Source: an uncultured archaeon
GTDB taxonomy: Archaea > Thermoproteota > Nitrososphaeria > Nitrososphaerales > Nitrosopumilaceae
Length of the DNA: 23,476 nt
Reading direction: 5' to 3'
Assembly: GCA_950073955.1 (NCBI GenBank)
Contig: CATMRH010000006.1
Coordinates: 1-23,476, forward strand
Part shown: piece after piece, positions 7,870-17,095 of the stretch
How positions within the stretch are numbered: position 1 is the first letter of the stretch
Layout of the letters: each line of letters starts with the position of its first letter
Translations under genes and position numbers: made by a program
The notes under the pieces: model-generated
Told to the model about the DNA's origin: nothing
The model's input: the letters and a program-made list of their open reading frames with translations, nothing else
Databases searched by the model: none

Positions 7870-8605
7870 GAAATTTGCTGATGAGCCATACTCAAAGATT
7901 CTTGGATACCCAAAAGCAACTAGTCGTCAAATAAGATCAAGAATTAATGAATTAGAGAAATTAAAAATAAAATCAATTTCATTAACAGGTCCTACTACAC
8001 TTGGAAATCTAGCAATTTTAGGAAAAGGATACGTTGGAGTTGTAGTTTTAGCAAAAAAAGGTAGCAAACAGGTTGCGCTAAAAATTAGAAGAACAGATTC
8101 GCCAAGAAATGAAATGAGAAATGAAGCAGTATTGCTGAAATTAGTAAATACAGTAAATGTTGGACCAAAAATGTTTGTTGCTAGTAAAAATTTCTTAGTT
8201 ATGGAGTATCTTGAAGGAATTAAGATCATTGAGTGGGTAAATACATTAAAAGGAAAAGGTAGTGCAAAGAAACTAAAATCTACAGTCAGAAAAATTTTAG
8301 AAGATTGTTATAGATTAGACCAAATTGGTTTTGATCATGGTGAACTAAGTAATATTTCAAAACATGTCATTGTAGGAAAAACAAAATCAACCTTAATCGA
8401 TTTTGAGAGTTCTAGTACTAATCGAAGACCATCAAATGTTACATCAGTTACTCAAGCAATTTTTATTGGATCAGGAATTGCAAAAAAAACTCAAAAAATT
8501 TACAAAAATCCACCTAAAGAGAAGATCATTAAGATCTTAAAACAATACAAACAAGAAAAATCACAAGAAAATTTTGAAAAACTATTGAAAATTCTAAAAT
8601 TATAA
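7844..8605 (+). CDS. Archaeal RIO/Bud32-like Ser/Thr protein kinase (predicted, COG2112-like)
   Basis: The 253 residues form a minimal kinase-like fold. The motifs are a glycine loop GKGYVGVV at 60-67, Lys80 in VALKI, the likely partner Glu94, the hinge region LVMEYLEG at 118-125, the catalytic-loop equivalent DHGELSNISKHVIV at 164-177, and the metal-binding DFE at 186-188 in place of DFG. The HGEL loop resembles an archaeal group of predicted kinases related to Bud32 and RIO proteins. About 45 residues before the kinase core form an N-terminal extension (YPKATSRQIRSRINELEKL). The target is unknown. The ATG at 7844 lies inside cca in another frame (26-base overlap), so translation is likely coupled. 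The stop codon is followed directly by a tRNA gene on the opposite strand. Confidence 0.8.
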   Translation: MVLSFISIKKFADEPYSKILGYPKATSRQIRSRINELEKLKIKSISLTGPTTLGNLAILGKGYVGVVVLAKKGSKQVALKIRRTDSPRNEMRNEAVLLKLVNTVNVGPKMFVASKNFLVMEYLEGIKIIEWVNTLKGKGSAKKLKSTVRKILEDCYRLDQIGFDHGELSNISKHVIVGKTKSTLIDFESSSTNRRPSNVTSVTQAIFIGSGIAKKTQKIYKNPPKEKIIKILKQYKQEKSQENFEKLLKILKL

Positions 8606-8679
8606 TGGGACCGGCAGGATTTGAACCTGCGACCACTAGTCCCCCAGACTAGTATCATACCAAGCTAGACGACGATCCC
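8606..8679 (-). tRNA. tRNA-Pro (anticodon GGG)
   Basis: Read on the minus strand, a full cloverleaf of 74 bases can be drawn. The acceptor stem GGGATCG pairs with CGGTCCC (one T-G pair) and A73 follows. The D arm contains AGCTTGGTA. The anticodon stem CTAGT/ACTAG encloses the loop CTGGGGG, which places GGG at positions 34-36. The T arm is GCAGG/CCTGC with loop TTCAAAT. There is no intron. The CCA end is not encoded: TTA follows A73. The gene abuts the stop codon of the kinase gene on the other strand. Confidence 0.95.
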
Positions 8680-8726
8680 TTGTCTCACAGGCACAAAATG
8701 AAATTATTAAATCGTCGTATTGATTA

Positions 8727-8951
8727 ATGAAAATCATGAAGATTTGTAATATTTGTCATAAAATTTCTGCTACTGATCAAGATCATTTAGATTGTGTTCA
8801 AAAAAGAAGTATCGAAATGCGAGATGAAGATTTTAAAAATAATATTACTGAAAAATTGAATCTATCAAATAATCCACAAGATTTAGCTGTTGAAATGAAA
8901 GCTATCTTAGAACATCTTGTAAAAGCAAAAGATAAGGAGAATAAATTATAG
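8727..8951 (+). CDS. Small hypothetical protein with C2HC metal-binding pattern
   Basis: No family was recognised for this 74-residue protein. Cys7 and Cys10 (CNIC), His20 and Cys23 form C-x2-C-x9-H-x2-C, which could bind one zinc. The rest is charged and probably helical (about residues 28-72, ending AILEHLVKAKDKE). An A/T-rich element (ATTATTAAAT, about 8703-8712) precedes the start and may be its promoter. A second ATG at 8736 would shorten it to MKICNIC and keep the motif. The 3' end overlaps the convergent flavoprotein gene by six bases. I consider it a real gene because of the cysteine pattern and the lack of any alternative in this gap. Confidence 0.6.
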   Translation: MKIMKICNICHKISATDQDHLDCVQKRSIEMRDEDFKNNITEKLNLSNNPQDLAVEMKAILEHLVKAKDKENKL

Positions 8952-10094
8952 CCATTTTGATAGTCTTTCTTTTTCAAATTCTAGTTTTTTAGAGAGATTA
9001 TCAGAAGTTGACTCTGTAAGTTTTGTTGAAGGTTTTGAATTTGAAAACATGTCAACATCAAGAACAGATGCTGTATCTCTACCTGATTCTATAAAACAAC
9101 CGCCTTTCCCATCAAATAATTCGAATTCTTCTTTGGATTGAATTTTTGAAATAATGTTTTTTGCAACTGTGATGCCTTCTCCTTCTGCAAAAATTCCTGC
9201 CTTTGGAACTGCCATAGTTTCAGTAACTGATAAGATAGTAACATCGCCTACAGCAAAGACATTTTCAAAGGGTGTTTTACAGTCTCTGTCTATTGGGATA
9301 AATCCTGGCTCTTTTGCTAATCCGGAATCATAGATTACTTTTGGAGCAATATGTGGTGGAACAGCCAAAAGTAAATCAAAATCAGCTTCACTATTTTCAA
9401 AAATTAGTTTTTTGGATTCAACAGATTTTATTTTACAAGAATTATGGAAAGTAATTTTTTCAGAATTTACTAGATCAAGAATTTGTTTACTTACCTCAGG
9501 ACCAGCTGCTGGTAAAGTAATAGGAGCTGGACTGTAAAAGTCAATTTGTACAGAATCACGTATTCCTCTTTTTCTAAGCATGGCGTCTATTAGCAAGCTA
9601 GCCTCAAATGGTGCTGGCGGACACTTGTAAGGCATTCCCATTATTGATATTGCAATTTTTCCAGACTCTATACTCTCAAGTCTATCATGGATTTCTGAGA
9701 GATGATTGTGATCATATAGATTGAACCCATTTTCTATTAATCCTGGAATTTTTTGAGGAGTTAAAACAGCTCCCATAGAGATTATTAGAAAATCATACGA
9801 GAAATTTTTGGATGTAGTTTTTACATTTTTGTTTTGAAGATCAATTGTTAAGATTTCATCTTTTATGAAATTGATTTCTTTTTTTGCTAGCTCATTTAAT
9901 GAGCCAATAGAGTTTTCAAAAGTTCGAGTTCCATTAATTATCCATAATTTTGCAAATCCTACCATAAACCAGTCTTTTTTATCTATTACAGTGATTTTTA
10001 CTTGTGAAGTAGATAGAGAATTTCTTAATTCATTGGCAGCAGAGAGACCACCAAAGCCTCCTCCTAAAATAACAACGTGTGGAATGTTTGTCAA
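8946..10094 (-). CDS. FAD/NAD(P)-binding oxidoreductase, SQR/flavocytochrome c sulfide dehydrogenase-like
   Basis: This 382-residue flavoprotein has the two-dinucleotide-binding-domain fold. The N-terminal FAD site is VVILGGGFGGLSAA (7-20), the second signature is LIISMGAVLTP (103-113), and the late FAD motif is VFAVGDVT (279-286). Cys158 in YKCPPAPFEAS resembles the RCPPGPYE segment of flavocytochrome c sulfide dehydrogenase. Cys333 in GKGGCFIESG resembles the second redox cysteine of sulfide:quinone oxidoreductases. A disulfide-based sulfide or thiol oxidation, or a type-2 NADH dehydrogenase-like role, is possible; the substrate is not fixed by sequence. The start is TTG at 10094. No signal peptide is seen, and the charged C-terminal tail may lie at the membrane surface. 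It follows the SDR gene by one base in an apparent operon. Confidence 0.8.
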   Translation of the reverse strand: MTNIPHVVILGGGFGGLSAANELRNSLSTSQVKITVIDKKDWFMVGFAKLWIINGTRTFENSIGSLNELAKKEINFIKDEILTIDLQNKNVKTTSKNFSYDFLIISMGAVLTPQKIPGLIENGFNLYDHNHLSEIHDRLESIESGKIAISIMGMPYKCPPAPFEASLLIDAMLRKRGIRDSVQIDFYSPAPITLPAAGPEVSKQILDLVNSEKITFHNSCKIKSVESKKLIFENSEADFDLLLAVPPHIAPKVIYDSGLAKEPGFIPIDRDCKTPFENVFAVGDVTILSVTETMAVPKAGIFAEGEGITVAKNIISKIQSKEEFELFDGKGGCFIESGRDTASVLDVDMFSNSKPSTKLTESTSDNLSKKLEFEKERLSKWL

Positions 10095-10095
10095 C

Positions 10096-10836
10096 TTAGC
10101 GTTCTTGTGTTGTAGGTCTTATCAAAACTTCATTAACATTAACGTGAGATGGTGATTCAACTGCATACAAAATTGCATTTGCAATATCTTTTGCTTGTAG
10201 TGTTTCCATTTTTTTTGCATTTTCAATAAACCCCTGCAAAGATTCATCAGTAATTGTGTCAGTAAGTTCTGTTGCTACAACTCCAGGTTCAATGCTAGTT
10301 ACTCGAATGTTTGAACGTGCACTAAATTCTTGTCTTAATCCCTCACTAAATGCTGTAATTGCATGTTTTGTTGCACAATAAACAGTGCCAGTTGGAAAAA
10401 CAGTTCTTCCAGCAACAGATGAAATATTTACAATGTGGCCAGATTTTTTTTCTTTCATATGTAAAATTACTGAGCCTGTACAATACAACACACCTTTGAT
10501 ATTCACATCAATCATTCTATCCCATTCATCTACCTTGAGGCTTTTGAAGAGGCTCAAAGGCATCAAGCCGGCATTATTTACAAGAATGTCAATGGAGCCC
10601 CATTTTTCTAAAACTGCTTTAGCAAAATTTTCACATTCTGATCTTTGTGTGACATCTAATTTTTGATAAAATACTTCTCCACCATCAGCAGAGATCTTTT
10701 TTGCAAGTTCTTCTAATCTGTCAACTCTTCTAGCACCTATAGCAACTTTTGCACCTGCTTTTGATAGTGCCAAAGCAGTAGCATATCCTATGCCGCTACT
10801 TGCTCCCGTAATTATTGCTACTTTATCTTTAATCAT
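10096..10836 (-). CDS. Short-chain dehydrogenase/reductase (classical SDR, NADP-type)
   Basis: The 246-residue protein is a classical SDR. The cofactor motif is TGASSGIG at 10-17, NNAG lies at 87-90, and the catalytic residues are Ser140, Tyr153 and Lys157 (YCATK). Arg36-Arg37 after the second strand favours NADP(H) over NAD(H). The active site and the stretch ending IEPGVVATELTD are typical of the enzymes acting on small carbonyl or hydroxyl substrates; the actual substrate cannot be told. It is transcribed leftward and its stop is one base before the flavoprotein start, so the two are probably co-transcribed. A TATA-like element (GAAATTAAG on the minus strand, about 10855-10863) sits about 24 bases upstream of the ATG. 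Confidence 0.9.
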   Translation of the reverse strand: MIKDKVAIITGASSGIGYATALALSKAGAKVAIGARRVDRLEELAKKISADGGEVFYQKLDVTQRSECENFAKAVLEKWGSIDILVNNAGLMPLSLFKSLKVDEWDRMIDVNIKGVLYCTGSVILHMKEKKSGHIVNISSVAGRTVFPTGTVYCATKHAITAFSEGLRQEFSARSNIRVTSIEPGVVATELTDTITDESLQGFIENAKKMETLQAKDIANAILYAVESPSHVNVNEVLIRPTTQER

Positions 10837-10938
10837 CTAAATCGCTTAAACGCACTTAATTTCAACATCGTAAAAATGTTTAGACGTTAAAAAATTCCAA
10901 GTTTTAAGAAAACTTCTGGCAACTTTATTAAATGAAAA

Positions 10939-11175
10939 ATGGTAAATCAAATTGTGTTATCTGAAAAATGTGCTTATTGTGGAGATTTAACAGATTTGCC
11001 CTTTCATTGCAATTATTGTAAGGATCCGTTTTGTGCAGAGCATAGACTTCCAGAAGAGCATAGATGTGTAAAACTCAGTCTTATTCGAGCAAAAAAATTT
11101 GGTGAGAAAAAAATCATACGAGATGGAGGAACAAACAAACCAAATATTTTTAAACGAATTTTTGGAAGATCTTAA
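10939..11175 (+). CDS. AN1-type zinc finger protein
   Basis: The 78-residue protein is almost entirely one AN1 finger. The ligands are Cys11, Cys14, Cys24, Cys27, Cys32, His35, His41 and Cys43, with the full C-x2-C-x9-C-x2-C-x4-C-x2-H-x5-H-x-C spacing that binds two zinc ions. The conserved PFCAEHRLPEEHRC core is present. A basic tail follows (about 50-78, ending KRIFGRS). In eukaryotes AN1 fingers occur in proteins of ubiquitin and stress pathways; the archaeal role is unknown. The ATG at 10939 is chosen because it starts just before the finger. An out-of-frame ATG at 10932 is not used. It is divergent from the SDR gene across about 100 bases. Confidence 0.88.
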   Translation: MVNQIVLSEKCAYCGDLTDLPFHCNYCKDPFCAEHRLPEEHRCVKLSLIRAKKFGEKKIIRDGGTNKPNIFKRIFGRS

Positions 11176-11177
11176 AA

Positions 11178-11462
11178 TCAATAAGGGCTCTTTTCAGGAG
11201 AAATTTTTGCACGTCTACCTTGATAAATTAGAGCAATAGCAAGTACAAACATCACCAGTGCAGTTAATGGAAAATTTTGTGGTGCAGGCAAAATAAACCA
11301 ATAGTAAACTCCGAAACCGATTGACACAGCTGCTTGTACCCATAGTTTAATCCATTTTGGGGCTTTGATTAATCTGCTAATTAGTTCAATGGCAAGAATT
11401 CCAAATACTGGATAAATTGAAAATAATAAAAAATCAAATACTTCAACGCCTGTATGAGACAT
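11178..11462 (-). CDS. Small hypothetical membrane protein, three transmembrane segments
   Basis: No family was recognised. The 94 residues hold three hydrophobic segments: about 10-32 (FLLFSIYPVFGILAIELISR), about 37-58 (WIKLWVQAAVSIGFGVYYWFI), and about 65-83 (PLTALVMFVLAIALIYQG). The C-terminus is short and basic. A TATA-like AATTATACC on the minus strand (about 11480-11488) lies about 22 bases before the ATG, so it may have its own promoter even though Gins51 lies 33 bases upstream on the same strand. The gene converges on the AN1 gene with two bases between the stops. Confidence 0.7.
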   Translation of the reverse strand: MSHTGVEVFDFLLFSIYPVFGILAIELISRLIKAPKWIKLWVQAAVSIGFGVYYWFILPAPQNFPLTALVMFVLAIALIYQGRRAKISPEKSPY

Positions 11463-11495
11463 GTATTATGAGAATAAAACAGGTATAATTTTTAT

Positions 11496-12053
11496 CTAAT
11501 CATCCCAACGAATTTTAGTTGCAGCATTTTTGGCAATTAATGCCTGAGCATTTTCATATGGAATTGTAGCAATGTCTTCAGTTTTAAAAGGACCATATTT
11601 TTCAAGATCGGCACCTACAATTTCTTCTACTTCTTTGAGAAATCTGATGACAACTGTCTTTGTTTTATGATTTTGTGCTAATGATTCAAGGAATTTTGAT
11701 TTTCCATTAATCGTTGCTGAAAGAATCATTTCAATCCTTTCTCTTTGTTCTTCTTGTGAATCTAAAATGAATTTTTCTTCATCTAGAAGGTTTTCAAATT
11801 GAATATCTTCAGATTTAGAAATTTTTTCTAGTCTAATATTGATCAGTAATGATGTTAGTTCAGTTGCCATTTCTATCAAAGCATCTTTGATTTTACTTTC
11901 TACGCCATCAAATTCTTGTTTTTTTAAATTTCCGATGAACTCAGAGAGATTTCTGTAAAAGTTTGGATCAATTTCTAATATAGAATCATTTTCAGATTCT
12001 TGTAAAACTATATGATGTAAAGAATTGATATCGATTTGATTTGGTTCAGACAT
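11496..12053 (-). CDS. gins51: GINS complex subunit, Gins51 type (archaeal replication)
   Basis: GINS joins MCM helicase and the Cdc45/RecJ-like protein in the replisome. The 185-residue protein has the archaeal Gins51 layout: an N-terminal helical A domain with IDPNFYRNLSEFI (27-39), then IRLEKI and NLLDEEKFIL further on, and a C-terminal B domain containing VRFLKEVEEIVG (about 134-146) and the hallmark YGPFKTEDIATIPYENAQAL (about 152-171). Placing the small B domain after the A domain is the Gins51 order (Sld5/Psf1-like). The ATG at 12053 is the only sensible start. It is divergent from glnA, across 54 bases, and shares the neighbourhood with the PolD large subunit. Confidence 0.85.
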   Translation of the reverse strand: MSEPNQIDINSLHHIVLQESENDSILEIDPNFYRNLSEFIGNLKKQEFDGVESKIKDALIEMATELTSLLINIRLEKISKSEDIQFENLLDEEKFILDSQEEQRERIEMILSATINGKSKFLESLAQNHKTKTVVIRFLKEVEEIVGADLEKYGPFKTEDIATIPYENAQALIAKNAATKIRWDD

Positions 12054-12066
12054 TTCTTACCTAATC

Positions 12067-12073
12067 CTTAAAT
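12067..12073 (+). promoter_or_regulatory. Candidate TATA box for glnA
   Basis: CTTAAAT lies 35-41 bases before the TTG start of glnA, which would give a leader of about 10-13 bases. It sits in the 54-base divergent gap with gins51 and could be read from either strand, but on the minus strand it is too close to the gins51 ATG. Confidence 0.35.
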
Positions 12074-12107
12074 GCTGCGTGTATTTGTGTTTGATTGAAG
12101 TAAAAAA

Positions 12108-13564
<1,457 letters not shown>

Positions 13565-13568
<4 letters not shown>

Positions 13569-13915
13569 GCTCTTCCAGTGAGCTGAATGATATAGTATAA
13601 TGAAATTACTATCAAAGTAAATCCGCCTACTAGAAACATCATTCTCTTCTTATCAGATGTTACATGTATGATGGATCTGTATACTATGATTCCACTTGTA
13701 CCCTCAAAGATTCCTCTTTTCTTTTCAAACTGAGTAGATCTATACAACAAGATCCCACCTGCAAGACCCACAAATAATATCAAAACTCCAATTATTACAC
13801 CATCATAACTTGTGTTGTTAATCAATGGATAAAATAATCCAGAAAGTAATGCAAAAAATGCAACTAGGTAAATGTACTTAGATCCAGTAAGAATTTTGGA
13901 TGACGTTTTATTCAA
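13565..13915 (-). CDS. Hypothetical membrane protein, three transmembrane segments
   Basis: No family was recognised. The 116 residues hold three hydrophobic segments: about 14-31 (YIYLVAFFALLSGLFYPL), about 40-57 (VIIGVLILFVGLAGGILLY), and about 93-111 (MFLVGGFTLIVISLYYIIQL). Between the second and third lies a charged loop with a GIFEGTSGIIVYRS stretch. The start appears to be TTG at 13915. An A/T-rich TATA-like element (TTTTATAATTATA on the minus strand, about 13932-13944) is 20-30 bases upstream, which supports this start. It lies downstream of the thermosome gene on the same strand and overlaps the glnA stop by four bases. Confidence 0.65.
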
Positions 13916-13971
13916 TGTTGTTCGTAAATATAATTATAAAATAAGTTTTTGAAAAAATTTTCCAAAATGAT

Positions 13972-15669
13972 TTACATCATTCCGCCCATGTCAGGCATTC
14001 CACCCATTCCAGGCATACCACCAGGCATTCCGCCTGGCATACCTCCTTCTCCTCCACCAGGTGGTGGACCGCCTGCAGATTTTTGGGTAGCAATTACATC
14101 ATCAATTCTGAGAATCATGCATGCAGCTTCAGCAGCTGCAGATACAACTTGAAGTTTAACAGCGAGTGGCTCAATAATATCACTTGATTTCATATTAGCG
14201 ATTTTCCCTTTCATAACATCAATTCCAGTCCATTTCTCTCCTTTCTGTTGTTTTGAGCGAAGAGTTGTAAGTGTGTCAATTGGATCCATTCCAGCGTTTT
14301 CAGAAAGTGTTAGAGGAATTGATTCTAAAGCATCAGCAAATTTCTCTGCAGCTAGTTGTTCTCTCCCTTCTAGAGATTTTGCCCAGCTTCTTATTTTTGT
14401 TGCAGCAAATGTTTCAGGAGCACCACCACCTGCAACAATTGAGGGGTTTTCCATTACATCTTTTACAACCATTAATGCATCATGAACAGAGCGTTCAACT
14501 TCGTCAACTACTCTCTGTGAGCCTCCACGAAGAAGTAAGGTAACTGATTTTGGATGTTTACAGCCTTCGACAAATACCCATTTGTCTTCTTCAATTTTTC
14601 TTTCTTCAACAACATCTGCACTGCCTAGATCTTTTTCAAAAAGATCATCAAGGTTTGTAATAATTCTGCCACCTGTTGCTTTTGTAAGTTTTGTAAGATC
14701 ACTTTCTTTAATTCTTCTAACCGCAATTATTCCAGCTTTTGCTAGATAGTGTTGTGCCATATCGTCAATTCCTTTTTGACAAAAAACGACATTGGCACCA
14801 GACCCAATGACTTTGTCAACCATTGTCTTTAACATTCTATTTTCTTCATCTAGAAATGCTTTCAGTTGTTGAGGATTTGAAATGTTAATTTTTGCATCAG
14901 TTTCAGTCTTACTAATTTCTAATGCTGTGTTAATCAATGCAATTTTAGCTTCAGTAACTTTATGAGGCATACCTCCATGAACAATCTCTTTATCAAGAAC
15001 AATACCTTGTATAATCTTCGAATCTTTAATAGAGCCTCCAGCCTTCTTTTCTACCTTAATATCATCAATATCAATATTGTAAATTTCGCCTTCTTTTTCT
15101 GAAACAGCAAGAACAGACTTTACAACAATTTCTGCAAGTTGATCAGAATCTTTTCTAACAAGTTTAGTTTGCATTGAGGTTTTTGCAATTTTAGTTAGAA
15201 TGATTTTGTCGTTTGCAGATACTTGATCAGCAATGCTTTCAAGAAACTGTTTTGCCTTTTTTGCAGCTTTTCTGTAACCATCAACAATAATTGTTGGATG
15301 AACATCTTGATCAAGTAATAATTCAGCGTTTTCAAGTAAAGCACCTGCCAAGACAACGGCTGAGGTTGTACCATCTCCAACTTCATTATCGGTAGTTTTA
15401 GCAATTTCAACTAGCATTTTGGCTGCTGGATGTTGAACATCAATTTCTTTTAGAATGGTTGCACCGTCATTTGTAATTGTAACATCCCCTAATGAGTCAA
15501 CTAGCATTTTATCCATGCCTCGTGGACCTAGGCTGGTTTGAACAATTTCAGCAATAATTTTGCATGCAGCAATGTTATTCTTTTGTGCGTCTCTGCCTTT
15601 GGTTTCTGTGCCGCCTTCCTTTAGCAATACAACTGGCATAGTACCCTTTGAAGTAGCTTGCATACCCAT
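13972..15669 (-). CDS. ths: Thermosome subunit (group II chaperonin)
   Basis: The thermosome folds proteins in a closed double ring using ATP. The 565-residue subunit has the equatorial motifs TSLGPRGMDKML (45-56), GDVTITNDGAT (61-71, Asp68) and GDGTTS (98-103, Asp99), and VAGGGAPE in the second half of the equatorial domain. The C-terminus is a Gly/Met tail with repeated GGMP units (from about 541), as in cytosolic and archaeal chaperonins that keep a flexible tail in the cavity. The start is ATG at 15669; an alternative ATG two codons later is possible. A strong TATA box lies 24-31 bases upstream. The gene is divergent from glyA. Confidence 0.96.
   Translation of the reverse strand: MGMQATSKGTMPVVLLKEGGTETKGRDAQKNNIAACKIIAEIVQTSLGPRGMDKMLVDSLGDVTITNDGATILKEIDVQHPAAKMLVEIAKTTDNEVGDGTTSAVVLAGALLENAELLLDQDVHPTIIVDGYRKAAKKAKQFLESIADQVSANDKIILTKIAKTSMQTKLVRKDSDQLAEIVVKSVLAVSEKEGEIYNIDIDDIKVEKKAGGSIKDSKIIQGIVLDKEIVHGGMPHKVTEAKIALINTALEISKTETDAKINISNPQQLKAFLDEENRMLKTMVDKVIGSGANVVFCQKGIDDMAQHYLAKAGIIAVRRIKESDLTKLTKATGGRIITNLDDLFEKDLGSADVVEERKIEEDKWVFVEGCKHPKSVTLLLRGGSQRVVDEVERSVHDALMVVKDVMENPSIVAGGGAPETFAATKIRSWAKSLEGREQLAAEKFADALESIPLTLSENAGMDPIDTLTTLRSKQQKGEKWTGIDVMKGKIANMKSSDIIEPLAVKLQVVSAAAEAACMILRIDDVIATQKSAGGPPPGGGEGGMPGGMPGGMPGMGGMPDMGGMM
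13975..14050 (-). repeat. Short tandem repeats encoding the GGM tail of the thermosome
   Basis: Degenerate 12-base units (GGC ATT CCx CCx on the plus strand) encode four to five Gly-Gly-Met-Pro steps. They explain the proline-rich open frame on the opposite strand. This is a coding repeat and not a mobile or regulatory element. Confidence 0.8.
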
Positions 15670-15692
15670 AGATGCAGAAACTCTAGATTCCC

Positions 15693-15700
15693 CTTTTATA
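15693..15700 (-). promoter_or_regulatory. TATA box for thermosome gene
   Basis: On the minus strand the sequence reads GGTATAAAAGGGG, with TATAAAAG at 15700-15693. It lies 24-31 bases before the ATG. This is among the best TATA matches in the window and fits a highly expressed chaperonin with a leaderless transcript. Confidence 0.75.
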
Positions 15701-15740
15701 CCTTGCAGATCAGAGTGTAGATTTGATGTAGTATCGGTGT

Positions 15741-15748
15741 TTTTAAAT
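15741..15748 (+). promoter_or_regulatory. TATA box for glyA
   Basis: TTTTAAAT lies 23-30 bases before the ATG at 15771. It supports that ATG over the upstream TTG at 15762 and suggests a leaderless transcript. Confidence 0.6.
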
Positions 15749-15770
15749 TGGGAAAATCAAGTTGCAGAAT

Positions 15771-17093
15771 ATGGCCAAGTCACAAAATAAAGAGGCTTAC
15801 AATAAAATTTTCACAAAATTAAAGGAACATCACAAGTGGTTTGAAAATTCAATTCCATTGATTGCAAGTGAAAATATTCCAAGTCCTGCTGTTAGAGAAG
15901 CTATAATTTCAGATTTTGGAAACAGGTATGCCGAAGGATGGCCTGGGGAGAGAGTGTATGCTGGTTGTGTCTACATTGATGATGTTGAGTTTGAATGTAT
16001 GAAATTGGCCAAAAAATTATTCAAAGCAAAATTTGCTGATGTAAGACCAATTTCAGGTGTTGTTGCAAACCTTGTAGTGTATTCTGCTTTTACCAATCCA
16101 GGTGATGTAATGTTGGCACCTTCTATTCCTGCAGGTGGGCATATTTCACATGGTAAAAAAGAGCACTTTGGAACTGCTGGTCTAGTTCATGGATTAGAGA
16201 TAGAGTTCTTTCCATTCGATGCTGAGGAAATGACAATTGATGTTGATAAGACAAAACAAAAAGTTGAGGTTCTAAAAAAAGATGGCCGTCTTCCAAAGAT
16301 GGCAATGTTCGGCGGTTCATTATTCTTGTTTCCACATCCTGTCAAAGAATTATCAGATTTTCTAAAGAGTTATGATATACACATTAATTATGATGCAGCT
16401 CATGTTGCTGGATTAATTGTTGGTGGAAAATTCCAAGATCCTCTACGTGAGGGGACAGACACAATGACTATGAGTACTCATAAGACCTTGTTTGGACCTC
16501 AAGGAGGACTTGTTTTAGGATCTGAAGAACACGAGGAGATTATCAAAAAAGCAACCTTCCCTGGCCTTACAAGCAGCCATCACATTCATCACATGGCTGG
16601 AAAAGCAGTTGCTTTCGCAGAAGCTTTAGAGTTTGGAAAAGATTATGCGACTCAGGTTGTAAAAAATGCAAAGTCATTTGCAGAGGCTTTGAGTGATTTA
16701 GGATTCAAGGTATTAGGAGAGAAAAGAGGATTTACAGAATCACACCAGATTGCAGTTAATGTTTTAGATTATTCTGATGGTGGAAAAGTAGAAGCAGATT
16801 TAGAAAAAGCTAACATCATAGTAAACAGACAACTTATTCCAGGCGATATTAAGGCAGGAAGAAACTATTTCCATCCAAGTGGAATTAGATTAGGAGTTTC
16901 TGAAATTACACGACTTGGAATGAAAAAGAATGAGATGCAGGAAATTGCATCTATCATTAAACAGGTAATTATTGAGAAAAAGGATCCAAAGAAGATACTT
17001 GTAAAAGTTAAGGCTTTCAGAAAAAACTTTCAAAAAGTCAAATTCTGTTTTGATAATAAGTTAGGTGCCTACGAATACGTCAAATTGAGATAA
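15771..17093 (+). CDS. glyA: Serine hydroxymethyltransferase
   Basis: GlyA interconverts serine and glycine, passing a one-carbon unit to a pterin carrier with pyridoxal phosphate as cofactor. Motifs are the N-terminal IPLIASENIPSPAVREA, the RYAEGWPGERVYAG loop, the DAAHVAGLIVGG segment with the PLP-contacting Asp-x-x-His, and the PLP lysine Lys238 in MSTHKTLFGPQGG. The LHxHxxD-type folate patches of bacterial enzymes are not obvious, as expected if a modified pterin is used (inference). With the ATG at 15771 the protein has 440 residues; TTG at 15762 would add MQN and would put the TATA box too close. The gene converges with the PolD large subunit, two bases apart. Confidence 0.95.
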   Translation: MAKSQNKEAYNKIFTKLKEHHKWFENSIPLIASENIPSPAVREAIISDFGNRYAEGWPGERVYAGCVYIDDVEFECMKLAKKLFKAKFADVRPISGVVANLVVYSAFTNPGDVMLAPSIPAGGHISHGKKEHFGTAGLVHGLEIEFFPFDAEEMTIDVDKTKQKVEVLKKDGRLPKMAMFGGSLFLFPHPVKELSDFLKSYDIHINYDAAHVAGLIVGGKFQDPLREGTDTMTMSTHKTLFGPQGGLVLGSEEHEEIIKKATFPGLTSSHHIHHMAGKAVAFAEALEFGKDYATQVVKNAKSFAEALSDLGFKVLGEKRGFTESHQIAVNVLDYSDGGKVEADLEKANIIVNRQLIPGDIKAGRNYFHPSGIRLGVSEITRLGMKKNEMQEIASIIKQVIIEKKDPKKILVKVKAFRKNFQKVKFCFDNKLGAYEYVKLR

Positions 17094-17095
17094 TT

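Noticed and set aside
8606..8679. Intron in the tRNA-Pro gene
   Set aside because: The anticodon stem and a seven-base loop are continuous and total length is 74 bases.
13975..14050. Short regular repeats as a CRISPR array
   Set aside because: The units are 12 bases without spacers and encode the chaperonin tail.
13949..14152. Proline/glycine-rich open frame on the plus strand, collagen-like in appearance
   Set aside because: It is the complement of the GGM tail of the thermosome gene; the repeat coding on the minus strand explains it fully.
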